Shown here piece after piece: positions 41,901 to 49,768 of a DNA stretch of 64,000 nucleotides. This stretch comes from a bacterium. Its GTDB lineage: Bacteria > Zhuqueibacterota > Zhuqueibacteria > Residuimicrobiales > Oceaniaggregativiventaceae. Within the stretch, counting starts at the first letter, position 1. Each line of letters opens with the position of its first letter. The position numbers and the translations under genes were made by a program. The stretch spans positions 1-64,000 of the forward strand of contig JAKQNP010000019.1 in the NCBI GenBank assembly GCA_029565675.1. Reading direction: 5' to 3'. Under the pieces are notes generated by a model, which saw only the letters and a program-made list of their open reading frames with translations, did no database searches and was not told where the DNA came from.

Positions 41901-42029
41901 ACCGTTGCGGTCGGTCAGAGCCAAATGGGTCATCCCCATACGGGCGGCGGCTTCGCACAACGCCTCGATGCTCGATGCACCGCGACAAAGGCTGTAGTGA
42001 GAATGGACATGCAAATGCACAAAGCCCAT
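38961..42029 (-). CDS. dnaE2: DNA polymerase III alpha subunit, DnaE2-type (error-prone)
   Basis: A 1022-residue C-family polymerase. It has an N-terminal PHP domain (HLHVHSHYSLCRGASS, HLALTDRNGLYGL), then the palm and fingers with TCGRGSAAASLVSYCLG and the catalytic aspartates in DPPDIDVDFPWDERDD. GIMVYQEDV and SFCGYSFCKPHSASYALVSY follow, then an HhH segment and an OB domain (RVVAVGWLITGKIVTTRS). The length (about 1000, shorter than replicative DnaE1) and its position behind lexA and a Y-family gene identify the DnaE2/ImuC type of SOS-induced translesion polymerases. It begins 27 bp after the GNAT-like gene, so it is probably the last gene of the lexA cassette. Confidence 0.88.
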   Translation of the reverse strand: MGFVHLHVHSHYSLCRGASSIEALCEAAARMGMTHLALTDRNGLYGLGWFLESARVHRLQPLIGAELVTSGQRAVVLARTANGYRVLCSLIRRIHFDAALDLAAALLADGGDCVVLSSDAGLLRSLADVTRSFDLYAELVPHANREEIRHLAGELNLPVVATNAAYFCQAADWSVHRLLRAIDLNTTLDRVADSEVVSPQAFLKSPQMMQDSFCDSPDAIRHTQKIADDCTFEFGIGRHIFTAYRGPNGEDALSELRHQVWQGIRWRYGRIDAVIRERLQREMRIIEEKGFAPYFLVVADIVRQAPRTCGRGSAAASLVSYCLGITHVDPIRYDLFFERFLNLGRRDPPDIDVDFPWDERDDVLDYIHRKYGPQRTAMIANHNCFKARSAVREIAKVYGLSDNEIGAVTKKMRSFYQPGNIADLIAIHPIYKGVELHAPWPEILQMAEAIRGFPRHLSVHCGGVVIVPDHLDNYVPVQPAKKILRLNHAEGQPNPAVQVVQWEKDQAEEMGLIKMDILGNRSLAVIRDTLAAVEKNTGIRIDYSTWNPLDDAATCRLLSRGDTIGVFYVESPAMRQLQKKTGKGDFAHLVIHSSIIRPAANEMIAEYVRRLKGGSYRPLHPLLQEILKETYGIMVYQEDVAKVAIALAGFSAADADELRKVLSKKHKAKKLHDFKLRFFADAQVRGVDAGICEQIWQMIESFCGYSFCKPHSASYALVSYKSAYLRVHFPAEFMAAVISNQGGYYSTFAYLSEARRMGLRVLMPDINESFRVYRGCKNEIRIGLMQIKGLSDRGLQQVLEERSTKGRFASFTDFLQRVSIDAADVELLILAGCFDRLESQRTRPELMWHLKWHQAQKQHSDSSTLSLFAGERIPPSRLPQVGNYDQRLLWQQEIETLGFLASVHPLELYQQQLQKIKTVRACDFDRHVGQRVVAVGWLITGKIVTTRSQKLMEFMSFEDTTAIYETTFFPRAFAEFVHMMDKTRPYLLTGQVQEQQGALTLNVEKVALMDRGIKKISKTLSF

Positions 42030-42056
42030 GACCCCTCCACGAGCACCGCTGCCGGC

Positions 42057-43217
42057 TCAGTCGATCGGCTTTTGAAAAATGGTATAAATTTTGGACACCT
42101 TGGCGTTCATCCACTCAGCCACCCGATTGACCAGCACGTTGTCTTCTAAAACCCAACCGAGATCGGCGTGATCGTATTGGCTGTGCAGGGAATAGATCTT
42201 TTGCTTCCACAGCATCACGCTGTCGATGCCGAGGTTGTGAAACTTGCGCTTTACCCCCATATAACCGAGGCGATAGCTCTTGATCCGCCCCTTGCCGATC
42301 AACATTCGGGCGGCGCGCAGCAGCTCACAGCGCCGACAAAACCGCGTCAGATGCATGCGTTCGAAAATATTGGGCACCCCGCCAAAAAAACCGGCCAGCT
42401 CACCCTTGACATAGACGAACAAAAAAAGTTTCTTGTTCATCACCAACATCATATCCTTGACCGTGGCAAAAAATTCTTCCTCGGTAAACGGCACGAAACC
42501 CCAATTGTCGTTCCAGGCGTCATTGTAGACCTCGAACATTTCGCGGCGGCGTTCGGCAAAAGGCCGCTCATTCCAGGTTTCAAAGGTGACGCCGTAGCGC
42601 TGGATGACTTTTTGCGACACGCGTTCGAGTTTTTCCACCATGGGTTCACGCGTGGTCACCCACCACGACTTGACCTGTTTGACCGGCACGAAACCGTTCT
42701 CGCGCAACAGCGCCTCATAATAGGGCTTGTTATAATGATAATAGACCACTGGAACGGTGTCGAATCCCATGGTCATGAGTCCGGGCGTGGCTTCGTTGAC
42801 CGGCAAATTCTGCGGTCCACGCATCGCATCCATGCCTTGTTCATGCAGCCATGCCGCCGCCGCATCGAGCAGCAGCCGGGCCACCTGTTTGTCGTCGATG
42901 CACTCAAATTGGCCGAAGAAACCAACTCGATCGTTCCAATGCCGGTTGTGGTTGTGGTTGACAAAGGCGTTGCAGCGGCCGACAACCTGGTCACCCTGCA
43001 AGGCAAGGAAAAATCGCATGTCCGCATGTTTAAAAAAAAGATTTTGGGGTTCAAAAAAACCGGTCATGCCGATCAGCTTGTTGCCAAGATATTCGAAATC
43101 GAGCAACGGCACGTACTGCGGATCCTGGCGATAGTGGCCCCAATGAAAATCGATGAACCGTTTCAGCCATTTGCGATCATTCGGTTGATTGGAAAACGAC
43201 TGAATCCTGGTTTGCAT
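42057..43217 (-). CDS. YghO/GNAT-like protein inside the mutagenesis cassette
   Basis: A product of about 386 residues. The start at 43217 follows AAAGGAG with ideal spacing; an in-frame ATG at 43280 is weaker. The sequence resembles the widespread uncharacterised YghO-type acyltransferase-fold family: YVPLLDFEYLGNK, HADMRFFLALQGDQVVGRCN, RVGFFGQFECIDDKQVAR, MDAMRGPQNLPVNEATPGLM, NKPYYEALLRENGF and FGGVPNIFERM. Two GNAT-like halves are likely. The substrate is unknown. Its place between the ImuB-like gene (102 bp gap) and dnaE2 (27 bp gap), where ImuA would be expected in the classical cassette, makes it a candidate SOS-regulated gene. Confidence 0.7.
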   Translation of the reverse strand: MQTRIQSFSNQPNDRKWLKRFIDFHWGHYRQDPQYVPLLDFEYLGNKLIGMTGFFEPQNLFFKHADMRFFLALQGDQVVGRCNAFVNHNHNRHWNDRVGFFGQFECIDDKQVARLLLDAAAAWLHEQGMDAMRGPQNLPVNEATPGLMTMGFDTVPVVYYHYNKPYYEALLRENGFVPVKQVKSWWVTTREPMVEKLERVSQKVIQRYGVTFETWNERPFAERRREMFEVYNDAWNDNWGFVPFTEEEFFATVKDMMLVMNKKLFLFVYVKGELAGFFGGVPNIFERMHLTRFCRRCELLRAARMLIGKGRIKSYRLGYMGVKRKFHNLGIDSVMLWKQKIYSLHSQYDHADLGWVLEDNVLVNRVAEWMNAKVSKIYTIFQKPID

Positions 43218-43319
43218 AACGTCTCCTTTGCCTAAGGCCAAAAGCGAATCGCACCAACCCCCAAAATCTATTTTGATCAACTCCAGGCAGCTCTTGCCCG
43301 GCGCCCAAGCAGCCGACGC

Positions 43320-44480
43320 CTAGGCTGCGCGGCCAAAACCAACGGCTTCGTCACCATAGCGATCGCGGATTTTGTCCATCGCCGCAGTAAGCAAACTCGC
43401 CCGCGTGGTTGTGGGAGCAAAGAGCAACAGTTGTTGTGACGGCGGCTGCAAGTTGAGCAAACGCACGGCAATCGTGCGCACCCGCACCCGGCGCTGCAAC
43501 AAACGTTCGAGCCCGCCATCGACCTCCGCGACCCACTCGCTGTCGTCTGCAGTCGGCGGCAATTTGACTTCCACCCTGTGTTCGCGATAATCGGAATAGC
43601 GCACTTCAAACGCCAGAACTGCAGCCACCAGCTTTTGACGCCGCAACCGCCGGCCGGCGCGGTCCACGAGGTGGAAAACCGCGCGGCGCACCACCCGAAA
43701 ATCGTTGCTGTCGGGTTGCAGCGTCTCGGTCTCGACAATCTGCGGCGGCCGCCGCGATGGCTGCACCGGGCGGTTATCGATGCCGCGCGAGCGCTGATAC
43801 AACAGCAGGCCAAACCGGCCAAAAACCATCTGCAGATGCTCGCTCGAAACACCGACAATTTCGCGGATCACCCGGATATTGAGCATGGCGAGCTGCTGAC
43901 GCACCGAACGGCCGACACCGGGCAAAAAGGCGACATCGAGCGGCGCGAGAAAATCAGGCTCATCACCGGCACGAACATCGCACAAACCGCCTACTTTGCC
44001 GGAACGGTCGATCACATCCGACGCCACCTTGCTGACCAGCTTGTTGCCAGCCACGCCGGCAGTGACCTGCAGCCGCAACCGCTCGCGAATCTCCCGTTGC
44101 GCCCGCACCGCCGCATCGCCAACGCTCCCAAACAACCGATCTGAACCGGTCATGTCCAGATAGACATCGCCGCCATGCAACGGTTCGATCAACGGCGAAA
44201 AACGCTGCAACAGCTGCATCACCGCCGCATCTGCCCGCGCATAGAGATCCGGATTGGGCGGCAAAACCGTCAAATCCCGACACCGCTGCATCGCCGTCTC
44301 CAAAGGCATGCCCCGATAAATACCCTGACCCCGTGCCGCCAAAGAGGCGGAAACCACCAGCGCCCGGCTGGCCGTCTTGACCGCCACTGCCGCCGGACGC
44401 CCCCGCAATCGCGGCTCCATGATCTCTTCGACCGCAATCGGAAAATCCGCCACCGATAGATGGATCACTGACCGACTCAT
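43320..44480 (-). CDS. Y-family DNA polymerase homologue, ImuB-like
   Basis: A 386-residue Y-family protein starting 4 bp after the lexA stop. The fold is clear: ASLAARGQGIYRGMPLETAMQ, VTAGVAGNKLVSKVASD, the HhH FLPGVGRSVRQQL and a little-finger region (RGIDNRPVQPSRRPPQ). The catalytic positions are altered. The first motif reads IHLSVADF instead of IHxDxDxF (Asp to Ser9, Asp to Ala11), and the SxDE site reads HGGD (Asp to Gly104, Glu to Asp105). This resembles ImuB, a non-catalytic Y-family adaptor. QQLLLF near residue 355 is a likely beta-clamp-binding motif. Predicted role: bring the DnaE2-type polymerase to the clamp at lesions. Confidence 0.78.
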   Translation of the reverse strand: MSRSVIHLSVADFPIAVEEIMEPRLRGRPAAVAVKTASRALVVSASLAARGQGIYRGMPLETAMQRCRDLTVLPPNPDLYARADAAVMQLLQRFSPLIEPLHGGDVYLDMTGSDRLFGSVGDAAVRAQREIRERLRLQVTAGVAGNKLVSKVASDVIDRSGKVGGLCDVRAGDEPDFLAPLDVAFLPGVGRSVRQQLAMLNIRVIREIVGVSSEHLQMVFGRFGLLLYQRSRGIDNRPVQPSRRPPQIVETETLQPDSNDFRVVRRAVFHLVDRAGRRLRRQKLVAAVLAFEVRYSDYREHRVEVKLPPTADDSEWVAEVDGGLERLLQRRVRVRTIAVRLLNLQPPSQQLLLFAPTTTRASLLTAAMDKIRDRYGDEAVGFGRAA

Positions 44481-44484
44481 CGCC

Positions 44485-45108
44485 CTATTCCACACTTTCC
44501 CGCACCAACGCCACCACCCGCCCCTGAATTGACCAGTCGCCCTCAGGATAAATGTCAGCGTAGCGCGGATTCTCAGCCTGCAAAAATCGCCGCCCCTCCC
44601 GCTGCATCAAACGCTTGACCGTCGCCTCGCTGCCGCCAAGCAATGCCACCACGATGGCACCCACATCGGCAACGCTCTGAGAACGCACCACCACCAAATC
44701 ACCATCCAAAATGCCCGCCCCCGCCATGCTGTCCCCTTGCACACGCAACAAATAGTGAACGGCCGACCCGGAAACCAGATAGCGCGGCACCATCACGTAA
44801 TGGTCGATGTTCTCCTCTGCCAACATCGGCACCCCGGCCGTAACCGAACCGACCAGGGGCAACGACACGCCCGGCGCATCCAGCAATGACTCGAACGAAT
44901 CGACCAACTGGATCCCGCGCGCCTTGTTGCGCTCCCAGACAATATAACCCTTGCGCGCCAAAACCGCCAGATACTTGACGGCAGTGTTGCGCGACGACAC
45001 GCCCAACGCTTCGGCCAAATCCTTCAGCGTCGGTGGATAACCGCGTTCGCGAATGCTGCGCACAATCAACTGCAACACCCGTTGCTGTTTTTCTGTGAGT
45101 TTTTCCAT
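44485..45108 (-). CDS. lexA: LexA repressor
   Basis: A 207-residue SOS repressor/autoprotease. The N-terminal winged helix-turn-helix includes LTEKQQRVLQLIVRSI, YPPTLKDLAEALGVSS and LARKGYIV. The C-terminal peptidase S24 domain has the Ala-Gly cleavage bond in GSVTAGVP, the nucleophilic serine in RVQGDSMAGAGI and the catalytic lysine in EATVKRLM. RecA-stimulated self-cleavage would derepress its targets. The start at 45108 is chosen because AGGCGG lies six bases upstream. It heads the cassette lexA-imuB-like-GNAT-dnaE2 and almost certainly regulates it from the promoter at 45180-45218. Confidence 0.95.
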   Translation of the reverse strand: MEKLTEKQQRVLQLIVRSIRERGYPPTLKDLAEALGVSSRNTAVKYLAVLARKGYIVWERNKARGIQLVDSFESLLDAPGVSLPLVGSVTAGVPMLAEENIDHYVMVPRYLVSGSAVHYLLRVQGDSMAGAGILDGDLVVVRSQSVADVGAIVVALLGGSEATVKRLMQREGRRFLQAENPRYADIYPEGDWSIQGRVVALVRESVE

Positions 45109-45179
45109 GGCCATCCGCCTTCTTATGCCACCAATCCATCTGGCCAACAAATTCGCCTGCAGCCATCATGGTGAACATA

Positions 45180-45218
45180 TTGACACCCAATTATAATCAT
45201 TCGGCGGACAAGTGTCAA
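45180..45218 (-). promoter_or_regulatory. Perfect-consensus sigma70 promoter of the lexA cassette with inverted repeat
   Basis: On the minus strand TTGACA (45218-45213) and TATAAT (45195-45190) are both exact consensus hexamers with the optimal 17-bp spacing, about 80 bp before the lexA start. An inverted repeat TTGACAC (45218-45212) / GTGTCAA (45186-45180) brackets the promoter. It could be a LexA operator or allow repression by occlusion. It is unlike the E. coli (CTGT-N8-ACAG) and Bacillus (GAAC-N4-GTTC) SOS boxes. The promoter is strongly supported by sequence; the operator is inferred. Confidence 0.7.
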
Positions 45219-45237
45219 GATCTTTTTTGCGGGAAAA

Positions 45238-45465
45238 TCAAATATCGGTCAGATTGAGCAAGGTAAGCAGGCGAGCGTGTACGGCTGGCGGCACATCCTT
45301 TTGCTGCAAACAGCGATAAAGGGCAACCGTTTTGCGCATCGATTCGACCCCGTTGCGACAATTCGCGCACTGCTGCAGGTGGATGCGCAGTTGCTGGCAG
45401 ACTTCGGAATCGATATCCTCCGCCAGCTCATCACAGATCTGGTGAAGAAGTTTATCGCAATCCAT
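45238..45465 (-). CDS. Putative zinc-finger anti-sigma factor
   Basis: A 75-residue protein starting at 45465 (GAGGTG upstream). It carries the zf-HC2 type pattern CDKLLHQICDELAED, then LRIHLQQCANC (His-x3-Cys-x2-Cys), typical of the zinc-binding anti-sigma domain of ECF anti-sigma factors. There is no transmembrane segment, so it would be a soluble, possibly redox-sensitive form. No sigma factor gene is adjacent, which is unusual because such genes normally pair. It lies just upstream of the lexA promoter on the same strand. A role in sigma factor control is inferred from the domain. Confidence 0.7.
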   Translation of the reverse strand: MDCDKLLHQICDELAEDIDSEVCQQLRIHLQQCANCRNGVESMRKTVALYRCLQQKDVPPAVHARLLTLLNLTDI

Positions 45466-45573
45466 ATTCACCTCATCGAAAGCATATAGGAAATTCACTT
45501 CCGCAGAGGCCAATGCTTCCGCCTGCGGATACCAGTTGGATGCATCGACCTGGCATAAAGATTCAAAACCGGC

Positions 45574-47781
45574 TTAAAAAGAGGGCAATTTAAAACGCGT
45601 GCCGAGAAACATAAAACTGCGTCTAAAAGGCGAATCCGTGAGATTGGTGCCAAGTCCGATCTGTATGTATTGCAGCAAAATCACGCTTGCCCCCAATCCC
45701 ACCTGCACCGGAACATTGGCGGCCGAGTTGACATTGCCGATAATAAAAGCAGCGTCATAGGCGAGAAAAGGCTGCTCCGGATTGGGTGTGTAAGTCAGGC
45801 CAAGGGTGATGGATTTGAGGATTTCCGTGCTGGCTTTGCTGCCGTCAAAAGGCAATTTGACCACAACAAATGATGTGGAACCGTGGAAAGATTGGCTCCA
45901 ATGGCGATTGACAGAAAACCGTTCAGTGCTGCGGTTCAAATTACCGGGATTGGCAAGGGTGATCTCGATGCGGTCGCCGCTGTTGAGTTTCTCGCGGACG
46001 CGCCATTGCCAGGATACCGGCCGCTGACCCGGATGGATGACCAGCCATTTTGTATTCACTCCTTCAGCGCGCACGGTGTGCATGGAGTCGAGCAAAACAC
46101 CGCTGATCAATACTTTTTGTATGCCGTCATCTTCGCGCAACTTCGTCCCGTCGAACTGCAAGACAATGCTCTCATCTCTGTCGATGCGATAGACCGAACT
46201 CGCGCCTTGCCACAAAGTATCCAGCTCAGTGCGCCCCATTTTTCGCGTGGTGATATGGACATAGCGATCAAACAGCACCCAGGGCTTAACGCGGATGGTA
46301 TAGTGGGGAAATAAAAACCGCACCGCATCGATCCGCAACTCTAGCCCGTATTCGCCGGGTTCGACCTGCTTGCGGGCAAAAATCTGTGCGCTGATGAGGT
46401 CACCGCGGTTTTCCAATATCTTGACGGAAATGGCCGGATCGCTGAAAACCAACTGTGCTTTGTCGAGATACTGCCCTTTCACCACCACCTGCAGCGTATC
46501 AAGAGGCTGCAAGATGCGTTCAGGCGAAAAATAGTCAAGCCTCGGCGGCATTTCCGCTCGCACAAACCCTTTCCAAAGCGCCGGCCCCTCCAGCTGATGA
46601 ACGGTAAATATCCGTTCCCGGATCAGAGTGCTGCCGCTGTCTCGTGGCAAAAGAATAGGTGCCTCAAAAGTGCTGTCATCGACCACCGCCGTGACTGGAA
46701 ACCGCGCATCGCCGATCCGCAGCTCGTAGCTGTTGCGCGGATCGAGCCGAAGGCGGTTGCGGACTTGAGCGACAAAAGCGACCCGGGCGCCGGTATCAAA
46801 ATAGAGAACGCCGTTTTCCACGCTCTTGACTCGACAGCCCGGCAACGGCAAGGCGCCGACAGAAAAGGCCGCAGTGGTATCGGCCTTGCCGTCGCCGTTG
46901 CGCACCACCAGGCGATAGGATTGGCTCTGCAACAGCATGGGCAGATTGATTCCCACTTCAATTTCTTCACTGCTGATCAGGCGAACGCGGGCGCTGCCCT
47001 CGTCTGGCAGCAACTCCACCTCCAGACCCGGGAAAAAACCGGATCCCCGCAGTCGCGCTGTCTGTTCATTGCCGTCGGCGACAAAACCTGGAATACGCGT
47101 ATAAATTTGCGGCGCCTGGCGCGAGCCCAGAAACAAACGCCCGCTCCCTTCTGGGGCAAAAGCATGTCGGATGTGAAAAAGATGCCAGCCAAGCCGCGGA
47201 GCAGAGCCATTGATTTCCATGGCAAAGTTCATTCTGGCCGGCGCCTGGTCGCTCGAAACGTGCATCGGCGCCAGAAATTTCAACGCTGGATCATCGAACA
47301 GGATCTCGCTGTCGCGAAAAATCCCGCTGCCTTCCAACCAAACAGATCTCCGATTCGAGCGTTGAGAATCGAACAACAGCGTATCGGCGCACACTCTTCC
47401 ATCCTGCTCGCACCAGACAGTATCGACCGTCGGCCGCACATTCGAGTTGATTTGCAATGCACCTTGCAGGCGCGCTTTTCTGAAACGGTCAAGGACCACA
47501 AATTCATGTATCCCGGGGGCAGAAAAACCGGAATCGATTTGCACAACTACCGACAATTCAAAAGGGCTGATCGAATCGACCTGGACACAGGTGAGATTTT
47601 CAACCTTGTGGAGAAACAACAGGGTATCTTCGGTCGATGCAAAAGAGTCCACCGCATACAGAGCACGCAAAAAACGCTGTTCGCGATCCAGAACAGGAAG
47701 ATCGATCGGTGCGATTGACATCGATTGCCCCCAAAGGGCGATGTTTACAATGAGCAACAGGAGAGTCGTTCGGGGCAACAT
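45574..47781 (-). CDS. Large exported protein with IPT/TIG-like repeats, unknown function
   Basis: A 735-residue exported protein with an N-terminal signal (MLPRTTLLLLIVNIALWGQS). The body consists of repeated beta-sandwich units suggestive of IPT/TIG folds: LEGSGIFRDSEILFDDPALK, LRGSGFFPGLEVELLPDEG and VVKGQYLDKAQLVFSDPA share the G-x-x-F/L...V pattern at intervals. The C-terminal ~100 residues (SITLGLTYTPNPEQPFLAYD, QVGLGASVILLQYIQIGLGT, RRSFMFLGTRFKL) look like outer-membrane strands ending in an aromatic. It may be a barrel-anchored surface protein. No specific family is recognised. Confidence 0.6.
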   Translation of the reverse strand: MLPRTTLLLLIVNIALWGQSMSIAPIDLPVLDREQRFLRALYAVDSFASTEDTLLFLHKVENLTCVQVDSISPFELSVVVQIDSGFSAPGIHEFVVLDRFRKARLQGALQINSNVRPTVDTVWCEQDGRVCADTLLFDSQRSNRRSVWLEGSGIFRDSEILFDDPALKFLAPMHVSSDQAPARMNFAMEINGSAPRLGWHLFHIRHAFAPEGSGRLFLGSRQAPQIYTRIPGFVADGNEQTARLRGSGFFPGLEVELLPDEGSARVRLISSEEIEVGINLPMLLQSQSYRLVVRNGDGKADTTAAFSVGALPLPGCRVKSVENGVLYFDTGARVAFVAQVRNRLRLDPRNSYELRIGDARFPVTAVVDDSTFEAPILLPRDSGSTLIRERIFTVHQLEGPALWKGFVRAEMPPRLDYFSPERILQPLDTLQVVVKGQYLDKAQLVFSDPAISVKILENRGDLISAQIFARKQVEPGEYGLELRIDAVRFLFPHYTIRVKPWVLFDRYVHITTRKMGRTELDTLWQGASSVYRIDRDESIVLQFDGTKLREDDGIQKVLISGVLLDSMHTVRAEGVNTKWLVIHPGQRPVSWQWRVREKLNSGDRIEITLANPGNLNRSTERFSVNRHWSQSFHGSTSFVVVKLPFDGSKASTEILKSITLGLTYTPNPEQPFLAYDAAFIIGNVNSAANVPVQVGLGASVILLQYIQIGLGTNLTDSPFRRSFMFLGTRFKLPSF

Positions 47782-47814
47782 GATGAGCTCCTGGGATGAA
47801 CAGAAAAGTGGAAT

Positions 47815-49014
47815 TCAATTGCGGATAATTTTAACCTGATTGACTCGGCGCTCATCCGCCTGTATGACGATGATTTTGCATTGTGCCAATTGTACTTCAT
47901 CATCGACGTTGGGGATTCTGCCGAGTTGTGCCTCGATCAAACCGGCGATTGTGGCAAAATCGCCGGTTGGCAAGGCGAGTTTATAGGTGTCGTTCATAAA
48001 CTCGATTTCAGTGCGGCCGCTGGCCACGATCGTCACTTCATCCAACACCCTGGTGGTCGGGCGGTGGCTATCGAACTCGTCGAAAATCTCGCCGAAAAGC
48101 TGTTCGACCAGATCTTCGATTGTGATCAGACCGGCTGTTCCTCCGTGTTCATCAACCAAGATGGCCATACTGTGGCGCGTTTTGCGCATTTTGCTGAGTG
48201 CCTGCAGCGCCTTGATATGCTCAGGCAGGAAAAAGGCCGGACGCACCAGTTCTGCCAACGGGCGATCCGATTGCAGGAGCATGTCCAATAAATAGATAAA
48301 ACCGATAATGTGATCCAGATCGGATCGATAAACCGGCATGCGCGACAGGCCGGAGCGTTTAAAATACTTGGCGATTTTTATCGGTGGTGTGTCGATCGGC
48401 ACCGCTTGAATCTCCAGACGCGGCACCATGAAATCATTGAGCCGTTTGTGGTTGATGCGGATGGTGCGCGCGATCAACTGGTTTGCCCGAAAATCGACAG
48501 TCGAATATTTGTGCAACAGAAAAGGCAAGTCGGTCTTGTGAAATATTTTGTGGATTTCTTCGACCGATTCGCCACCCATCCTGATGAGCAGTCGGGTTGC
48601 CCGTTCTGCAATCCAGATAAAGGGAAAAAGCAACAGGTAAAAAAAGTGCATCAATCTCGGGGTCTGCTGGACCAAGCGATTGGGAATCTGCTGAGCAAAA
48701 GTTTTGGGAATGATCTCGCCGAACAGCAGCAAGAAAAATGTGGTAAAAATTACCAACAGCGAATCAGGCACCACAGGTGCAAAGACGAGCACCGCCAGAG
48801 ATGAACAGGCAACCATCACCACATTGTTGCCAACCAAAACCGTAGTGATAAAACGGTTTTGGTCTGTCCAAATCATCGGCACCTCTTCATCGGTAAGCCG
48901 GGGACGCACAAACCATTTCAGCCGATTCGACGAGATGTAGGCGGTTTCGCTGCCAGAAAAAATGGCGCTCAAAATCAAGGTCAGAATAAAGAGAATGATG
49001 GCCAATGCTTTCAC
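47815..49014 (-). CDS. CorC/HlyC (CNNM-like) membrane protein with CBS domains
   Basis: A 399-residue inner-membrane protein. The DUF21/CNNM transmembrane domain (about 1-150) includes LSAIFSGSETAYISSNRLKW and LLFGEIIPKTFAQQ, the latter being the family hallmark near TM3. A CBS pair (about 195-320) contains RLEIQAVPIDTP and MAILVDEHGGTAGLITIEDL. The C-terminal CorC_HlyC domain (about 330-399) contains PTGDFATIAGLIEAQLGRIP. Members are implicated in Mg2+/divalent cation export or homeostasis. It starts 6 bp after the YigZ-like gene, so the two are probably co-transcribed. Confidence 0.92.
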   Translation of the reverse strand: MKALAIILFILTLILSAIFSGSETAYISSNRLKWFVRPRLTDEEVPMIWTDQNRFITTVLVGNNVVMVACSSLAVLVFAPVVPDSLLVIFTTFFLLLFGEIIPKTFAQQIPNRLVQQTPRLMHFFYLLLFPFIWIAERATRLLIRMGGESVEEIHKIFHKTDLPFLLHKYSTVDFRANQLIARTIRINHKRLNDFMVPRLEIQAVPIDTPPIKIAKYFKRSGLSRMPVYRSDLDHIIGFIYLLDMLLQSDRPLAELVRPAFFLPEHIKALQALSKMRKTRHSMAILVDEHGGTAGLITIEDLVEQLFGEIFDEFDSHRPTTRVLDEVTIVASGRTEIEFMNDTYKLALPTGDFATIAGLIEAQLGRIPNVDDEVQLAQCKIIVIQADERRVNQVKIIRN

Positions 49015-49020
49015 TCTCCT

Positions 49021-49641
49021 TCAGCTGGGATTGTCCAGCAAACGAAAGACGATCTGACCTGCGGTTGCGTCGAGGAGCGCTTGTCGAAACGCGACAGCCT
49101 TCTCCTTGCGCAATCGCACGGTCTGGCGGATCTGCCCACCATACTCGGCTTCGATGATCGATGCATCGAATTTATGCAGCAATGCAAAAAGACTTTGCGA
49201 ATACTCATAGCTATAAACGAGCAAAACGGAAATAGGTTCATAATAGTCGATCAGGACGCCCTGATCGAGGGCGGCAAAGGCCACGCCGCTGTAAGCGCGG
49301 ATCAATCCGCCGGTTCCGAGTTTGGTGCCGCCAAAATAGCGTGTAACCACGATCAGCACCTGGGTGAGATCGCGGGCGATGATCGCCTGCAAAATCGGTT
49401 TTCCGGCGGTTCCACTCGGTTCACCGTCATCGCTGCACCGGGTCACCTCTTTTTCAGCCATACCGATCCGATATGCGTAGCAGTTATGGGTTGCATCAGC
49501 GTTCTGAGCGCGCACGAGTTCGATTTCAGCTTCGGCTGCTTCGCGTGTGGCGAGCGGAACGGCGCGGGCAATAAAGCGCGATCCCTTGATTTTTTGTTCT
49601 GCAGATACAGCGGATTGCAGCGTGCGATAACGTAAGGCCAT
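49021..49641 (-). CDS. YigZ / IMPACT family protein
   Basis: A 206-residue protein of the UPF0029/IMPACT family. The N-terminal domain shows KIKGSRFIARAVPLATREAA, ATHNCYAYRIG, CSDDGEPSGTAGKPIL and VIVVTRYFGGTKLGTGGLIRA, the last two being diagnostic. The C-terminal DUF1949-like ferredoxin fold (about 135-206) follows. The bacterial role is unclear, with suggested links to ribosome or RNA functions. Neighbours are rnc upstream and the CorC-like gene downstream, all on the minus strand. Confidence 0.92.
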   Translation of the reverse strand: MALRYRTLQSAVSAEQKIKGSRFIARAVPLATREAAEAEIELVRAQNADATHNCYAYRIGMAEKEVTRCSDDGEPSGTAGKPILQAIIARDLTQVLIVVTRYFGGTKLGTGGLIRAYSGVAFAALDQGVLIDYYEPISVLLVYSYEYSQSLFALLHKFDASIIEAEYGGQIRQTVRLRKEKAVAFRQALLDATAGQIVFRLLDNPS

Positions 49642-49768
49642 TGCTGCTGTTCACATTTATTGACTCAATTGGAAATCGTCCAGTGCAGGATGTTCAGTTT
49701 GCCATTGGCAGTGCAGATAAATGGGAAAATTGCGGAAGGACGATCGAAGCGGCAATCGCAAACCCCAT

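Noticed and set aside
45164-45186. Gram-positive-type SOS box upstream of lexA
   Set aside because: GAACATATTGAC has only one proper half-site; GAAC-N4-GTTC is not present.
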